Assembly (NCBI RefSeq): GCF_004216565.1
Contig: NZ_SGWV01000010.1
Location: 482,588 to 546,587, forward strand
Source of the DNA: Sphaerotilus mobilis
GTDB taxonomy: Bacteria; Pseudomonadota; Gammaproteobacteria; Burkholderiales; Burkholderiaceae_C
Direction of reading: 5' to 3'
DNA: 64,000 bases
The position numbers and the translations under genes are program-made. The notes beneath the pieces are model-generated. The model did no database searches. It was not told the origin of the DNA and saw only the letters and a program-made list of their open reading frames with translations. Positions 1-7,673 of the stretch are shown here, piece by piece (position 1 is the first letter of the stretch; every line of letters starts with the position of its first letter).

Positions 1-426
1 GCAGCGGCGATCTGAGGGGCTGCGTCTTCATCGTCGTTCGATCGCTTCCGCGCGCCAACACCCGCCGAACCAGACGCCGACCGATCACCTCGCCAAGACC
101 GGCGGCGCCGTTCACCAGCCCCAACGCGCCTTCGGTCAACAGCCCGTCGGACACGGGGTGTCCGACCTACCGGACCGAGCGCCGATGCCGGTTCGACACG
201 CCCGAGCCCGTCGCCCTCCGGCGACGCCATTCAGCGGTCGGGCGGACGCGGCGGGCGCGTGGCTCTCGCAACGCAGATCGGCGATGCCGGTTCGACATGC
301 TCGTATCCGTCGCCCTCCGGCGACGCCATTCAGCGGTAGGTCGGACACCCCGTGTCCGACGGGCTGGTGCCGATGGGCCACCGTGCCTCGGGCTTTGGTC
401 GAGGGGCGTTGACGTCGCCCCCCCGG
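1..426. other. intergenic/edge region, no supported gene
   Basis: No convincing complete gene was found between the left edge and the stop of the LysR gene. A minus-strand reading frame is open from about position 154 to the edge and contains an ATG at 31-29 with a GGAAG-like stretch upstream, so a minus-strand gene could begin here and run off the window; too little is visible to name it. On the plus strand one frame stops at 13-15. The rest is dominated by the repeat structure at 141-365. Confidence 0.4.
141..365. repeat. 32-bp perfect inverted repeat enclosing a 58-nt direct repeat
   Basis: The arms 141-172 and 334-365 are exact reverse complements. Each arm holds its own hairpin: in the left arm GTCGGACAC (146-154) pairs with GTGTCCGAC (158-166) around a GGG loop. 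Between the arms, about 58 nt at 184-241 are repeated in direct orientation at 283-340 with only a few mismatches clustered in two places. The layout resembles a bacterial interspersed mosaic (REP/BIME-like) element. Its family was not identified and no transposase is nearby. Confidence 0.75.
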
Positions 427-1374
427 TCAAATCTCGAAGTCGGCCCCCGGCGCTTCGGCCTGCGCCTGTTCCACCACCGCCCGCGTCAGCGGTGAGGCGA
501 AGGCCTGGATGAAGTCGTAGACGTAGGCGCGCAGGTAGGTGCCGCGGCGAACCGCCAGGCGGGTCAGGTTGGTCGCGAAGAGGTGGCGGACATCGATGGC
601 GCGCAGGTTGCGGTCGCGCTCGGGGTCGAAGGCGATGGACGCGACGATGCCGATGCCCAGACCGAGTTCGACGTAGGTCTTGATGACGTCCGCGTCCATC
701 GCGGTCAGCACCACCTCGGGCTGCACGCCCGCGCGGGCGAAGGCCTCGTCGATGTGGGTGCGGCCGGTGTAGCCGGCGTCGTAGGTGATGACCGGCTCGG
801 CGGCCAGTTGCTGCAGCGTCAGCGGGCCGGGTGCCTGCAGCAGCGTGTGGCCCGCTGGCACGACCACGCTGTGGGTCCAGCGGTAGCAGGGCAGGGCGAC
901 CAGCTGGTCGTACTGGGCCAGTGCCTCGGTGGCGACGCCGATGTCGGCCTCGCCGTCCAGCAGCATCTGGGCGACCTGGCGCGGCGAGCCCTGGTGCAGG
1001 TTGAGCGTCACGCGCGGGTAGAGCTGGCGGAAGTCACGCACCACCTGCGGCAGCGCGTAGCGGGCCTGCGAATGGGTGGCCGCGATCGACAGGCGGCCGC
1101 TGTCGCGCTCGGCGTAGTCCTCGCCGACGCGGCTCAGGTTCTGCGCCTCGGTCAGCAGGCGCTCGACGATGGGCAGCACGGCCTCGCCCGGGGCGGTCAG
1201 GCCGGTCAGGCGCTTGCCGGCGCGCACAAAGATCTCGACGCCCAGCTCGTCCTCCAGCTCGCGGATCTGGCGGCTCACGCCCGGCTGCGAGGTGTGCAGC
1301 GATTGCGCCACCGAGGTCAGGTTGAAGCCCAGACGGACGGTCTCGCGAACCGATCTCAGCTGCTGGAAGTTCAC
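427..1374 (-). CDS. cysB: CysB-family LysR-type transcriptional regulator
   Basis: This 315-residue protein is a LysR-type regulator of the CysB/Cbl subgroup. The N-terminal winged helix-turn-helix (about residues 1-60) contains TSQPGVSRQIRELEDELG, typical of CysB. The effector domain has the THSQARYALP segment and a GLGIGIVASIAFDPERD segment near the C-terminus. CysB proteins control sulfate assimilation and bind acetylserine or sulfate-related ligands; that role is inferred here. The start is a GTG (1374-1372), chosen because family members begin MNFQQL or similar. It is divergent from the secreted-protein genes at 1675 and 3051, so it could regulate them, but no operator was recognised. 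Its usual cys target genes are not in the window. Confidence 0.85.
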   Translation of the reverse strand: MNFQQLRSVRETVRLGFNLTSVAQSLHTSQPGVSRQIRELEDELGVEIFVRAGKRLTGLTAPGEAVLPIVERLLTEAQNLSRVGEDYAERDSGRLSIAATHSQARYALPQVVRDFRQLYPRVTLNLHQGSPRQVAQMLLDGEADIGVATEALAQYDQLVALPCYRWTHSVVVPAGHTLLQAPGPLTLQQLAAEPVITYDAGYTGRTHIDEAFARAGVQPEVVLTAMDADVIKTYVELGLGIGIVASIAFDPERDRNLRAIDVRHLFATNLTRLAVRRGTYLRAYVYDFIQAFASPLTRAVVEQAQAEAPGADFEI

Positions 1375-1674
1375 GGTCGTCCCGGGCGTGTGCCCGCCTC
1401 TTATTCGGAAAACGAATTATGGAGACGGCTCAAGTGCGCTCAAACGACGAAAAACAAGGATCGATCTGCGCGAATCGCATGACGGAGGCCACGGTTCAGC
1501 TTCAACCCAAACGGGTGCAATCCTTGTCTAACTTATCATTCGTCAAGTTACATTGAGATACCTGTGAAACGTGCATCCAACATCCACAAGGTTGCGTAAG
1601 CCGGAAACGGCCTTGTGGCGACCACGTCGCCCACACAGGACCGCTGACCGAAACCCCTCTTGAGGAGAGACCTG
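1375..1674. promoter_or_regulatory. divergent intergenic region
   Basis: About 300 bp separate the CysB-like gene from the secreted protein at 1675. It is more AT-rich than its surroundings near 1395-1425 and 1525-1560, as expected of promoters. No confident -35/-10 pair or LysR operator could be assigned. GAGGAGAG at 1662-1669 is a clear ribosome binding site about 6 nt before the ATG at 1675; an in-frame TTG at 1660 lies upstream of it and was rejected as the start. Confidence 0.45.
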
Positions 1675-3033
1675 ATGACGATGCATCCGCGACCGCTCGC
1701 GCTGGCCTTGGCCGTGGCGGCCACGCTGGCCGGCCCCGGCGCGGCGCTGGCACAGACGCTGTGCCGGCCCGACAACACGACCCCGTTCACCGCCGGAGCG
1801 GTCAACCCGCAGACCGGCTTTGCCTACCAGGTGGTCGACTCCGAAGGCGTTGCCCTGGTGATCTGCACCGACAGCGTCGACGGCCAGGGCAACCCGCCGC
1901 CCTGCTTCTTCGACCCCGTGGTTGCCGGCAACGCCCAGTCCATCGCCTCCGGCTTTGGCGGCGAGGGCTTCTGGTTCCTGGCCGAAAACGCCTTCGCGAC
2001 CACCGGCGCCGCCGCCGTTGGCGCGGTCGTGGTGATGGCCACCGAGGCGGCCTACCTGACCGAGGTGCCCGCTGCTGGCCAGCAGTTCTCGTTCACGCGC
2101 CTGCGTGTGCGGGTCGATGTCGCCCAGCCGGGCATCTACACCGTCCAGCACCCCTGGGGCCAACGGACCTACACCGTCGCCAGCGTGCTGGATGACCGGG
2201 GTCGCCCGCAGGGCCGCAACATCAACGAGACCATCGACGTCGAGTTCACGCCCAACGGCTCGCGCACCGGCATCGTCGGCCCGTGGCTGCGCTGGGATCC
2301 GGCTGTGGCACCGGCCGCGCCGCTGGGCTACATCGGCGACGGCGCGACGCCGCATGCCGTCATCGGCAGCCCGTGCGGCCGCAACTTCGTGCGCATCTCG
2401 GCCACCGCACTCGATGGCACGACCCCGCTCGCGATCGATGCCAACGACCAGGACGGCGACGGCTCGACCTCGAGCTTCGTGAGCCGTCAGTTCACGGTCC
2501 AGGGCAAGCTCGCGCCGCAAGGCCTGACGCCGCTGACCGTCACCGGCGCGACCTATGCGCGCACCACCGGCGCAGCCACGCTGAGCCTGTTCGCGACCGC
2601 GCCGACGACCGCCGTGGTCAGCGCCACGCCGGGTGGCACCTTCCGGGGCGACGGCACCGGGCGCCACTTCCTGGCCGCCGACGTCAGCGCCGTTCCGGCC
2701 ACCGTGGCGATCTCCGCCACCAACGCGGCCCAGGGCAACGCGCCCAGCCCCGTCCAGCACGTTCCGGTCACCGACCTGGTGACCATCACCTCGGCCCAGG
2801 CGCAATGCTCGGCCGCCCCGCGCACCTGCACGCTCAGCGTGACGGCGACGTCCAGCGATCAGGCCCCCGGGAGCTTGCCGACGCTGACGCTGGCCCTGCC
2901 CGATGGCGCCAGCACCGCGCTCGTCAACGGCGCCGCCAGCGTGAGCGGTCTGACCGTGCTGCCGGCCGCCGTGTCGGTGCGTTCGAGCGCCGGCGGCACC
3001 GCCAGCAAGCCGCTGACCGTCATCAACCCCTGA
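1675..3033 (+). CDS. secreted protein, first of a paralogous pair
   Basis: This 452-residue protein has a Sec-type signal peptide (hydrophobic LALALAVAATLAGP, cleavage near ALA-Q around residue 27). No enzyme family was recognised. It aligns along most of its length with the first ~450 residues of the next protein: both have TPF near the mature N-terminus, CFFDP, VVMATEA, FTRLR, VGPWL, a YIGDGATP block and an SSAGG motif near the end. Conserved cysteines occur at C-x-P-D/N and GSPC, suggesting disulfides outside the cytoplasm. The C-terminal half is rich in Thr/Ala/Val and predicted beta strands. The start follows a good ribosome binding site. It is probably cotranscribed with the next gene, 17 nt downstream. 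Function is unknown; secreted structural or adhesive roles are guesses. Confidence 0.75.
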   Translation: MTMHPRPLALALAVAATLAGPGAALAQTLCRPDNTTPFTAGAVNPQTGFAYQVVDSEGVALVICTDSVDGQGNPPPCFFDPVVAGNAQSIASGFGGEGFWFLAENAFATTGAAAVGAVVVMATEAAYLTEVPAAGQQFSFTRLRVRVDVAQPGIYTVQHPWGQRTYTVASVLDDRGRPQGRNINETIDVEFTPNGSRTGIVGPWLRWDPAVAPAAPLGYIGDGATPHAVIGSPCGRNFVRISATALDGTTPLAIDANDQDGDGSTSSFVSRQFTVQGKLAPQGLTPLTVTGATYARTTGAATLSLFATAPTTAVVSATPGGTFRGDGTGRHFLAADVSAVPATVAISATNAAQGNAPSPVQHVPVTDLVTITSAQAQCSAAPRTCTLSVTATSSDQAPGSLPTLTLALPDGASTALVNGAASVSGLTVLPAAVSVRSSAGGTASKPLTVINP

Positions 3034-3050
3034 GCCCGGACCGACGCAAC

Positions 3051-5327
3051 ATGAGCCACAACCGACTTCTCAAGCGACACAAGACCCGCGCCCTCGGCGC
3101 GGCCCTGCTGGCCGGCGCCCTGGAACTGGGCGCTGCCGGCCTCGCACACGCCGCCTGCCCGGCACCGAACGGCGCGACGCCGTTTGCCACCGGCCCGGTC
3201 AACCCGATCGACAGCTACCCGGAATCCGTCACCGACAGCCGCGGCCTGTCGCTGCAGATCTGCCGCAACGCCGACCTGTGCTTCTTCGACCCGGCGATCC
3301 CCGGCAACCTGGTGTCGGCACAGACCGGCACCGGCACCGAGTCGTTCTACTGGCTGGCCGAAGCCAGCCTGGCCGAGCCGACCCGCGGCTTCGACGCCCT
3401 GGTCGTGATGGCCACCGAGGCGACCTACACCACCGAGGAGCCGACCGCCGGCGAGCAGCTCACCTTCACCCGCCTGCGCATCCGCCTGGACGTCCCGCAG
3501 ACCGGCATCTACCGCGTCGAACACCCGTACGGCGTCGAGCAGTACCGCATCGAGGCCCTGGAGCCCGGCCGTGACCTGAGCGAGACCTTCGACCTGTCCT
3601 TCGTCGCCAACGACCCCGTCGCCCAAGGCAAGGTCGGCCCCTGGCTGACCTGGGACCCGGTGCTCGCCCCGCCGCCACCGGCTGGCTACATCGGTGACGG
3701 CGCGACGCCGCAGCCGGTCGTCGGCAGTCCTTGCGACACCAACTTCCTGCGCGTCACGGCCACCGACTTCAACGGCCTGCCGATCGCCATCAACGCGGCC
3801 GGGGGCAACGTCGTGCAGACGAATCTGTTCGTGGTCCAGGGCCAGCTGTTCGACGGCCGCGTCCAGACCCCGCTGTCTGCGGACCGCGTGACCTACAGCC
3901 GCACGCCGGCCCGGGTCGGCCAGATCGACGCCTTTGCGCACGCCCTCGCCGGAGCCAACGTGACGGTGCAGGACGTCGAGGGCACGCCGCCCGAAGCGGC
4001 TCGGCTGCCGTCGCCGGCGCCCTTGACCGGCAACGCGACCGGCGAGTTCTTCACCACCGAGGTGCTGGCCGATGCACCCAACACCACCGCCCTGCCCGGC
4101 GCGGTCTCGCTGGTGGCCAGCGTCGCCGATGCCAGCACCGACACCACCCGGCTGGTGCGCGCGCTGGTCGACCAGGTGGTCGTGACCCAGGCCGACTACG
4201 ACCTGAGCACGAACACGCTGACCGTCAACGCCAGTTCCAGCGACAGCCGCGTGCCGCCGACGCTGACGGTGCAGGACTACCTGCAGCCGCTCGGCCCGAA
4301 CGGCGTGGCCATCCGCACCGACGCACCGCCGTCCGTGATCACGGTGATGTCGAGCGCCGGCGGCTGGGACCGCGCCCAGGTGCGCACCGTGCGCTCGGTC
4401 GCCCCGGCCTTGCCGGCGGCGCCTCAGGCCCTGTCCGTCCGAGCCGTGTCGCCCACCCAGGTCGACCTGACCTGGACCGATGCCGCCACCAACGAGACCG
4501 GCTTCGAGGTGCTGCGCAACGGCGTCGCCCTGGCCAGCCTGGCCGCCAACACGACGACGTTCAGCGACACGGCCGCGCCGTCGGGCCAGACGCTCAGCTA
4601 CCAGGTGGTGGCCCTGAACGCCGCCGGTCGCAGCCCGTCGAACCCGGTCAGCGTCGCCACACCCGTGCCGATCCTGATCGTGGCACCGACGGGCCTGAGC
4701 GTCAGCGCCGGCACGGTCGCCAACAGCGCCCTGCTGCGCTGGACCGATGCCTCGTCCGGCGAGACCGCCTACCGCGTGCAGCGCGCGCCGGTCACCGTGG
4801 CCGCCAACGGCACCGCCACGATCGGCGCCTACGCGACGATCACCACGCCCAGCGGCAACCTGCCGGCCAACGCGTCCCAGGTGCAGAACACCGGCCTGGC
4901 GGCCAACGCGCTCTACAGCTACCGCGTCAACGCCGTGAACGGCGCCACGCAAGGTCCGACCGCGGTCGTGCCTCGCTTCAACGGCAACCTGCCGTTGCCG
5001 GCGAACTTCCGCAGCACGGTGACCGCCGGCGGGCTGCTGGGCATCGGCGCAACCCCGGCCGGGCGCGTGCCGCTGGCCTGGACGGCCAGCACGCTGGCAG
5101 CGGTCGCGGGCTACGACATCGAGCGTTGCACCGGCACCGTCGCGCAATGCAACGTCGCCACCGCCAGCTGGACCGCCGTGACCCGCGTGAACGGCAGGGC
5201 GACCGCCACGTTCGCGGTCAACGGACTGACCTCCGGCCAGCCCTACAGCTTCCGCATCCGCACCCACACGGGCGCCATCGGGCTGACATCGACCTGGTCG
5301 GCACCGATCCAGGGAACGCCGCGCTGA
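3051..5327 (+). CDS. secreted protein with C-terminal fibronectin type III domains
   Basis: This 758-residue protein is a longer paralogue of its upstream neighbour. It has a signal peptide ending near AHA-A around residue 35, then a ~420-residue region matching the shorter protein (CFFDP, VVMATEA, FTRLR, VGPWLTWDP, YIGDGATP). Three fibronectin-III-like domains follow from about residues 455, 543 and 647; the first shows PTQVDLTWTDAATNETGFEV and SYQVVALNAAG. The last ends QGTPR at the C-terminus without a sorting signal, so release or type II secretion is plausible. Fibronectin-III modules in bacterial secreted proteins usually mediate carbohydrate or surface binding. The ATG at 3051 begins a typical N-terminus (MSHNRLLKRHKTR); the frame is open far upstream but that part overlaps the previous gene. 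A strong terminator follows. Confidence 0.78.
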   Translation: MSHNRLLKRHKTRALGAALLAGALELGAAGLAHAACPAPNGATPFATGPVNPIDSYPESVTDSRGLSLQICRNADLCFFDPAIPGNLVSAQTGTGTESFYWLAEASLAEPTRGFDALVVMATEATYTTEEPTAGEQLTFTRLRIRLDVPQTGIYRVEHPYGVEQYRIEALEPGRDLSETFDLSFVANDPVAQGKVGPWLTWDPVLAPPPPAGYIGDGATPQPVVGSPCDTNFLRVTATDFNGLPIAINAAGGNVVQTNLFVVQGQLFDGRVQTPLSADRVTYSRTPARVGQIDAFAHALAGANVTVQDVEGTPPEAARLPSPAPLTGNATGEFFTTEVLADAPNTTALPGAVSLVASVADASTDTTRLVRALVDQVVVTQADYDLSTNTLTVNASSSDSRVPPTLTVQDYLQPLGPNGVAIRTDAPPSVITVMSSAGGWDRAQVRTVRSVAPALPAAPQALSVRAVSPTQVDLTWTDAATNETGFEVLRNGVALASLAANTTTFSDTAAPSGQTLSYQVVALNAAGRSPSNPVSVATPVPILIVAPTGLSVSAGTVANSALLRWTDASSGETAYRVQRAPVTVAANGTATIGAYATITTPSGNLPANASQVQNTGLAANALYSYRVNAVNGATQGPTAVVPRFNGNLPLPANFRSTVTAGGLLGIGATPAGRVPLAWTASTLAAVAGYDIERCTGTVAQCNVATASWTAVTRVNGRATATFAVNGLTSGQPYSFRIRTHTGAIGLTSTWSAPIQGTPR

Positions 5328-5355
5328 TCGGCCTTCCCGACCAACGCTGACCCCC

Positions 5356-5390
5356 GGGGGGCGGTGCGCCAGACAGGCGCACCGCCCCCC
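5356..5390 (+). terminator. strong hairpin terminator
   Basis: A perfect 15-bp GC-rich stem, 5356-5370 paired with 5376-5390 around an AGACA loop, lies 28 nt after the stop of the fibronectin-domain protein. There is no long T-run after it, so termination may rely on stem strength or Rho. It closes the two-gene secreted-protein unit. Confidence 0.75.
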
Positions 5391-5434
5391 GCGTCCTTGG
5401 GCACGCCACTATCCTTGCCCGCGCCAACGGCAAC

Positions 5435-6196
5435 ATGCCGGCCCGTCCGGCCCTCCACCGGACCCAACCCGTGACCCAACCCATGATCACGCCCATGAAC
5501 GACCCCATGACCGAGCCCATGCCCCTCCCCCACCTCAAGGCCGTCCTGTTCGACATGGACGGCACGCTGGTCGACTCCGAAGGCGCGCACTGGCAGGCCT
5601 GGGTCCGCGTGCTGCGGCGCCACGGTGCCGAGCTGGACGAGGCCACCTACCGCACCCACCACGCCGGCATGCCCACGCTGGACAACGCGGTGGACGTGCA
5701 GCGCCGCTATGCGCTGTCGGCCACGGTCGACGAACTGGTGCAGGCCAAGGTCGACGAGACCCGCGCCCACATCGCCCGCGAGGGCTACCCGCTGCAGCCG
5801 GCCACCCGCGCGACGCTGGACTGGTGCCACGCCCACGGCCTGCGCTGCGCGGTCGTCACCGGCGCATCGCAGGAGGCCATCCACACCGTGCTCGGCCCGC
5901 ACGGCCTGCTGGCGCACTTCGACACCCTCGTCGGCATGGACGACGTGCCTCGCAACAAGCCCTTCCCCGACTGCTACCTGCTCGCCCTGGACCGCCTCGG
6001 CCTGCAAGCCGGCGAAGCCGTCGCCTTCGAGGACTCGCAGCACGGCCTGGCGGCGGCCGTCGCGGCCGGCGTGCCGGCCATCGCCATCCCCACGCCGATC
6101 TCGGCCGAGCACGACTTCAGCCGCGCCACCGCGATCTGCACCGACCTGGTCGCCGCCACCGACTGGCTCACGCGCCACCGCACGCTGCCGCGCTGA
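5435..6196 (+). CDS. HAD-superfamily phosphatase / beta-phosphoglucomutase-like
   Basis: This is a HAD hydrolase of the beta-phosphoglucomutase/phosphoglycolate-phosphatase subclass. Motif I is FDMDGTLVDSE with the nucleophilic and acid/base aspartates, motif II is VVTGAS, the motif III lysine lies in RNKPFPDCY, and motif IV is FEDSQHG. A helical cap lies between motifs I and II. It likely dephosphorylates or isomerises a small phosphosugar; the substrate is unknown. The start is uncertain: in-frame ATGs occur at 5435, 5483, 5495, 5507 and 5519, none with a clear ribosome binding site, and the domain needs only sequence from about 5519. The N-terminal leader between them has a Met every fourth residue (PM-ITPM-NDPM-TEPM). 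The next gene starts 26 nt downstream. Confidence 0.82.
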   Translation: MPARPALHRTQPVTQPMITPMNDPMTEPMPLPHLKAVLFDMDGTLVDSEGAHWQAWVRVLRRHGAELDEATYRTHHAGMPTLDNAVDVQRRYALSATVDELVQAKVDETRAHIAREGYPLQPATRATLDWCHAHGLRCAVVTGASQEAIHTVLGPHGLLAHFDTLVGMDDVPRNKPFPDCYLLALDRLGLQAGEAVAFEDSQHGLAAAVAAGVPAIAIPTPISAEHDFSRATAICTDLVAATDWLTRHRTLPR

Positions 6197-6222
6197 AGCC
6201 CGGAGCTGCAAAGAGAAGCCCG

Positions 6223-7233
6223 ATGAACACGAAGCCCGCCACGTCCCTGCCCACCCGCCGCGTCGGCCCCTTCGAGGTCAGCGCGATCGGCCTGGGCTGC
6301 ATGAACCTCAGCCACGCCTACGGCCAGCCGCCAGCCCGCGAACAGGCCGCAGCCCTGCTGCACCGTGCCCTCGACCTGGGCGTGACGCTGCTGGACACCG
6401 CCGCGCTCTACGGCTTCGGCGGCAATGAATCGCTGCTCGGCGAGCTGCTGGCCGGTCAGCGCGATCGCTACGTGCTCGCCAGCAAATGTGGCATGCAGGG
6501 CGTGGACGGCGTGCGCGTGATCGACGGCCGTCCCGAGACCATCAAGGCCACCTGCGAGGACTCGCTGCGCCGCCTGCGCACCGATGTCATCGACCTCTAC
6601 CAGCTGCACCGCTGGGACAAGTCCGTGCCCATCGAGGATTCGGTCGGCGCGCTCGCCGACCTGGTCCGCGCCGGCAAGATCCGCAGCATCGGCCTGAGCG
6701 AGGTCTCGGCCACGACCCTGCGCCGCGCCCACGCCGTCCACCCGATCGCGGCGGTGCAGTCCGAATACTCGCCCTGGACCCGCAACCCCGAGATCGCCGT
6801 GCTCGACGCCTGCCGCGACATCGGCGCCGCCTTCATCGCCTTCAGCCCGGTCGGCCGCGGCTTCCTGACCGACACCGTGCTCGACCTCGCCACCTTCGAC
6901 GCCCGCGACATCCGCCGCGCGATGCCCCGCTTCTCAGCCGAAAACCACGCCGCCAACCGCGCCTTGCTGACCCAGCTCCACCCCATCGCCACCGCCGCCG
7001 GCTGCACCCTGGCCCAGCTCTCACTCGCCTGGCTGCTGAGCCGCGCCAACCACATCATCCCCATCCCCGGCACCACTTCGATCGCGCACCTGGAAGAAAA
7101 CATGGCCGCACTCGACGTGACGCTGAGCGCAGCACAACTGGCACACATCGACCAGGTGATGGCGCCGGGGGCGGTCAAGGGCGGGCGGTACAGCGGGCAG
7201 AACCAGGGGGAGGTGGATACGGAGGAGTTTTGA
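6223..7233 (+). CDS. aldo/keto reductase
   Basis: This 336-residue protein is an aldo/keto reductase, a cytosolic NADPH-dependent (beta/alpha)8 barrel oxidoreductase. It begins with RRVGPFEVSAIGLGCM and carries the catalytic tetrad: Asp and Tyr in DTAALYGFG, Lys in VLASKCG, and His in LYQLHRW. The C-terminal IPIPGTTS matches the cofactor-binding region of the YghZ/PdxI-like subgroup. The substrate cannot be told from sequence. It follows the HAD gene by 26 nt in the same direction and may be cotranscribed. Immediately after its stop is a run of nine G residues, and from there the sequence changes to the decayed island border. Confidence 0.88.
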   Translation: MNTKPATSLPTRRVGPFEVSAIGLGCMNLSHAYGQPPAREQAAALLHRALDLGVTLLDTAALYGFGGNESLLGELLAGQRDRYVLASKCGMQGVDGVRVIDGRPETIKATCEDSLRRLRTDVIDLYQLHRWDKSVPIEDSVGALADLVRAGKIRSIGLSEVSATTLRRAHAVHPIAAVQSEYSPWTRNPEIAVLDACRDIGAAFIAFSPVGRGFLTDTVLDLATFDARDIRRAMPRFSAENHAANRALLTQLHPIATAAGCTLAQLSLAWLLSRANHIIPIPGTTSIAHLEENMAALDVTLSAAQLAHIDQVMAPGAVKGGRYSGQNQGEVDTEEF

Positions 7234-7673
7234 GGGGGGGGGTGAGCAGGCGCCAGCCAGGGTTTCCAGATCGCCCACGTTGTCCGAGAACCCGACGGCC
7301 CGCAGGGTCGAGTGAAACAAGTTTTGACGCGGACCGAACGGTTCCTGGTTGGGCGGCGAGGGGCAGGCCCATGACCCGCGGAAATGAACTCGCTCAAGAA
7401 GCCGAACTCGCTCGGTCACGCAGACCGCCTTGAATTCGCGCGAGATCGTCAAGGAAGCGCTGGCGCTGAACGAGGGCGGAGTCAACCTCGCGGACAACCA
7501 TCCGTCCGGGCGACCGGGCTGAGCCGCTCCGACGAGGAGCCAACGCAGGCGCTCAAGGCCGCATGACGGATGTGTGATGATTCCTGACGTGCCCTCAGAG
7601 GCACCGAAGGAATCAAACGCCTGTATGGCCGTAGAGCCACGGAAGATCGTCTCCGGCAGGCCCAGGGAGTTGC
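7234..7673. other. island border: degenerate sequence without an intact gene
   Basis: About 440 bp between the aldo/keto reductase and hsdR. It starts with a nine-G tract (7234-7242), contains the radC remnant at 7412-7566, and ends with the hsdR leader (GGGAG at about 7665 before the ATG at 7674). No other intact reading frame resembles a known protein. The segment is probably the left junction of the acquired restriction-modification island. Confidence 0.55.
7412..7566 (+). pseudogene. radC: radC (JAB/MPN domain) remnant, frameshifted
   Basis: Reading from 7412 gives SREIVKEALALNEGGVNL followed by ADNHPSG, which matches the C-terminal RadC/JAMM segment (family pattern RE-V/I-VK-AL-LNA then HNHPSG). 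After the glycine the frame reaches TGA at 7520. One frame over, from 7522, it continues as SRSDEEPTQALKAA and then TGA at 7564-7566, which matches the next RadC segment (PS-x-AD-x-x-LTQ-x-LK-A). The fragment is therefore frameshifted, truncated on both sides, and the first metal-ligand histidine of HNHPSG is Asp here. RadC genes are common cargo of genomic islands. Confidence 0.7.
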
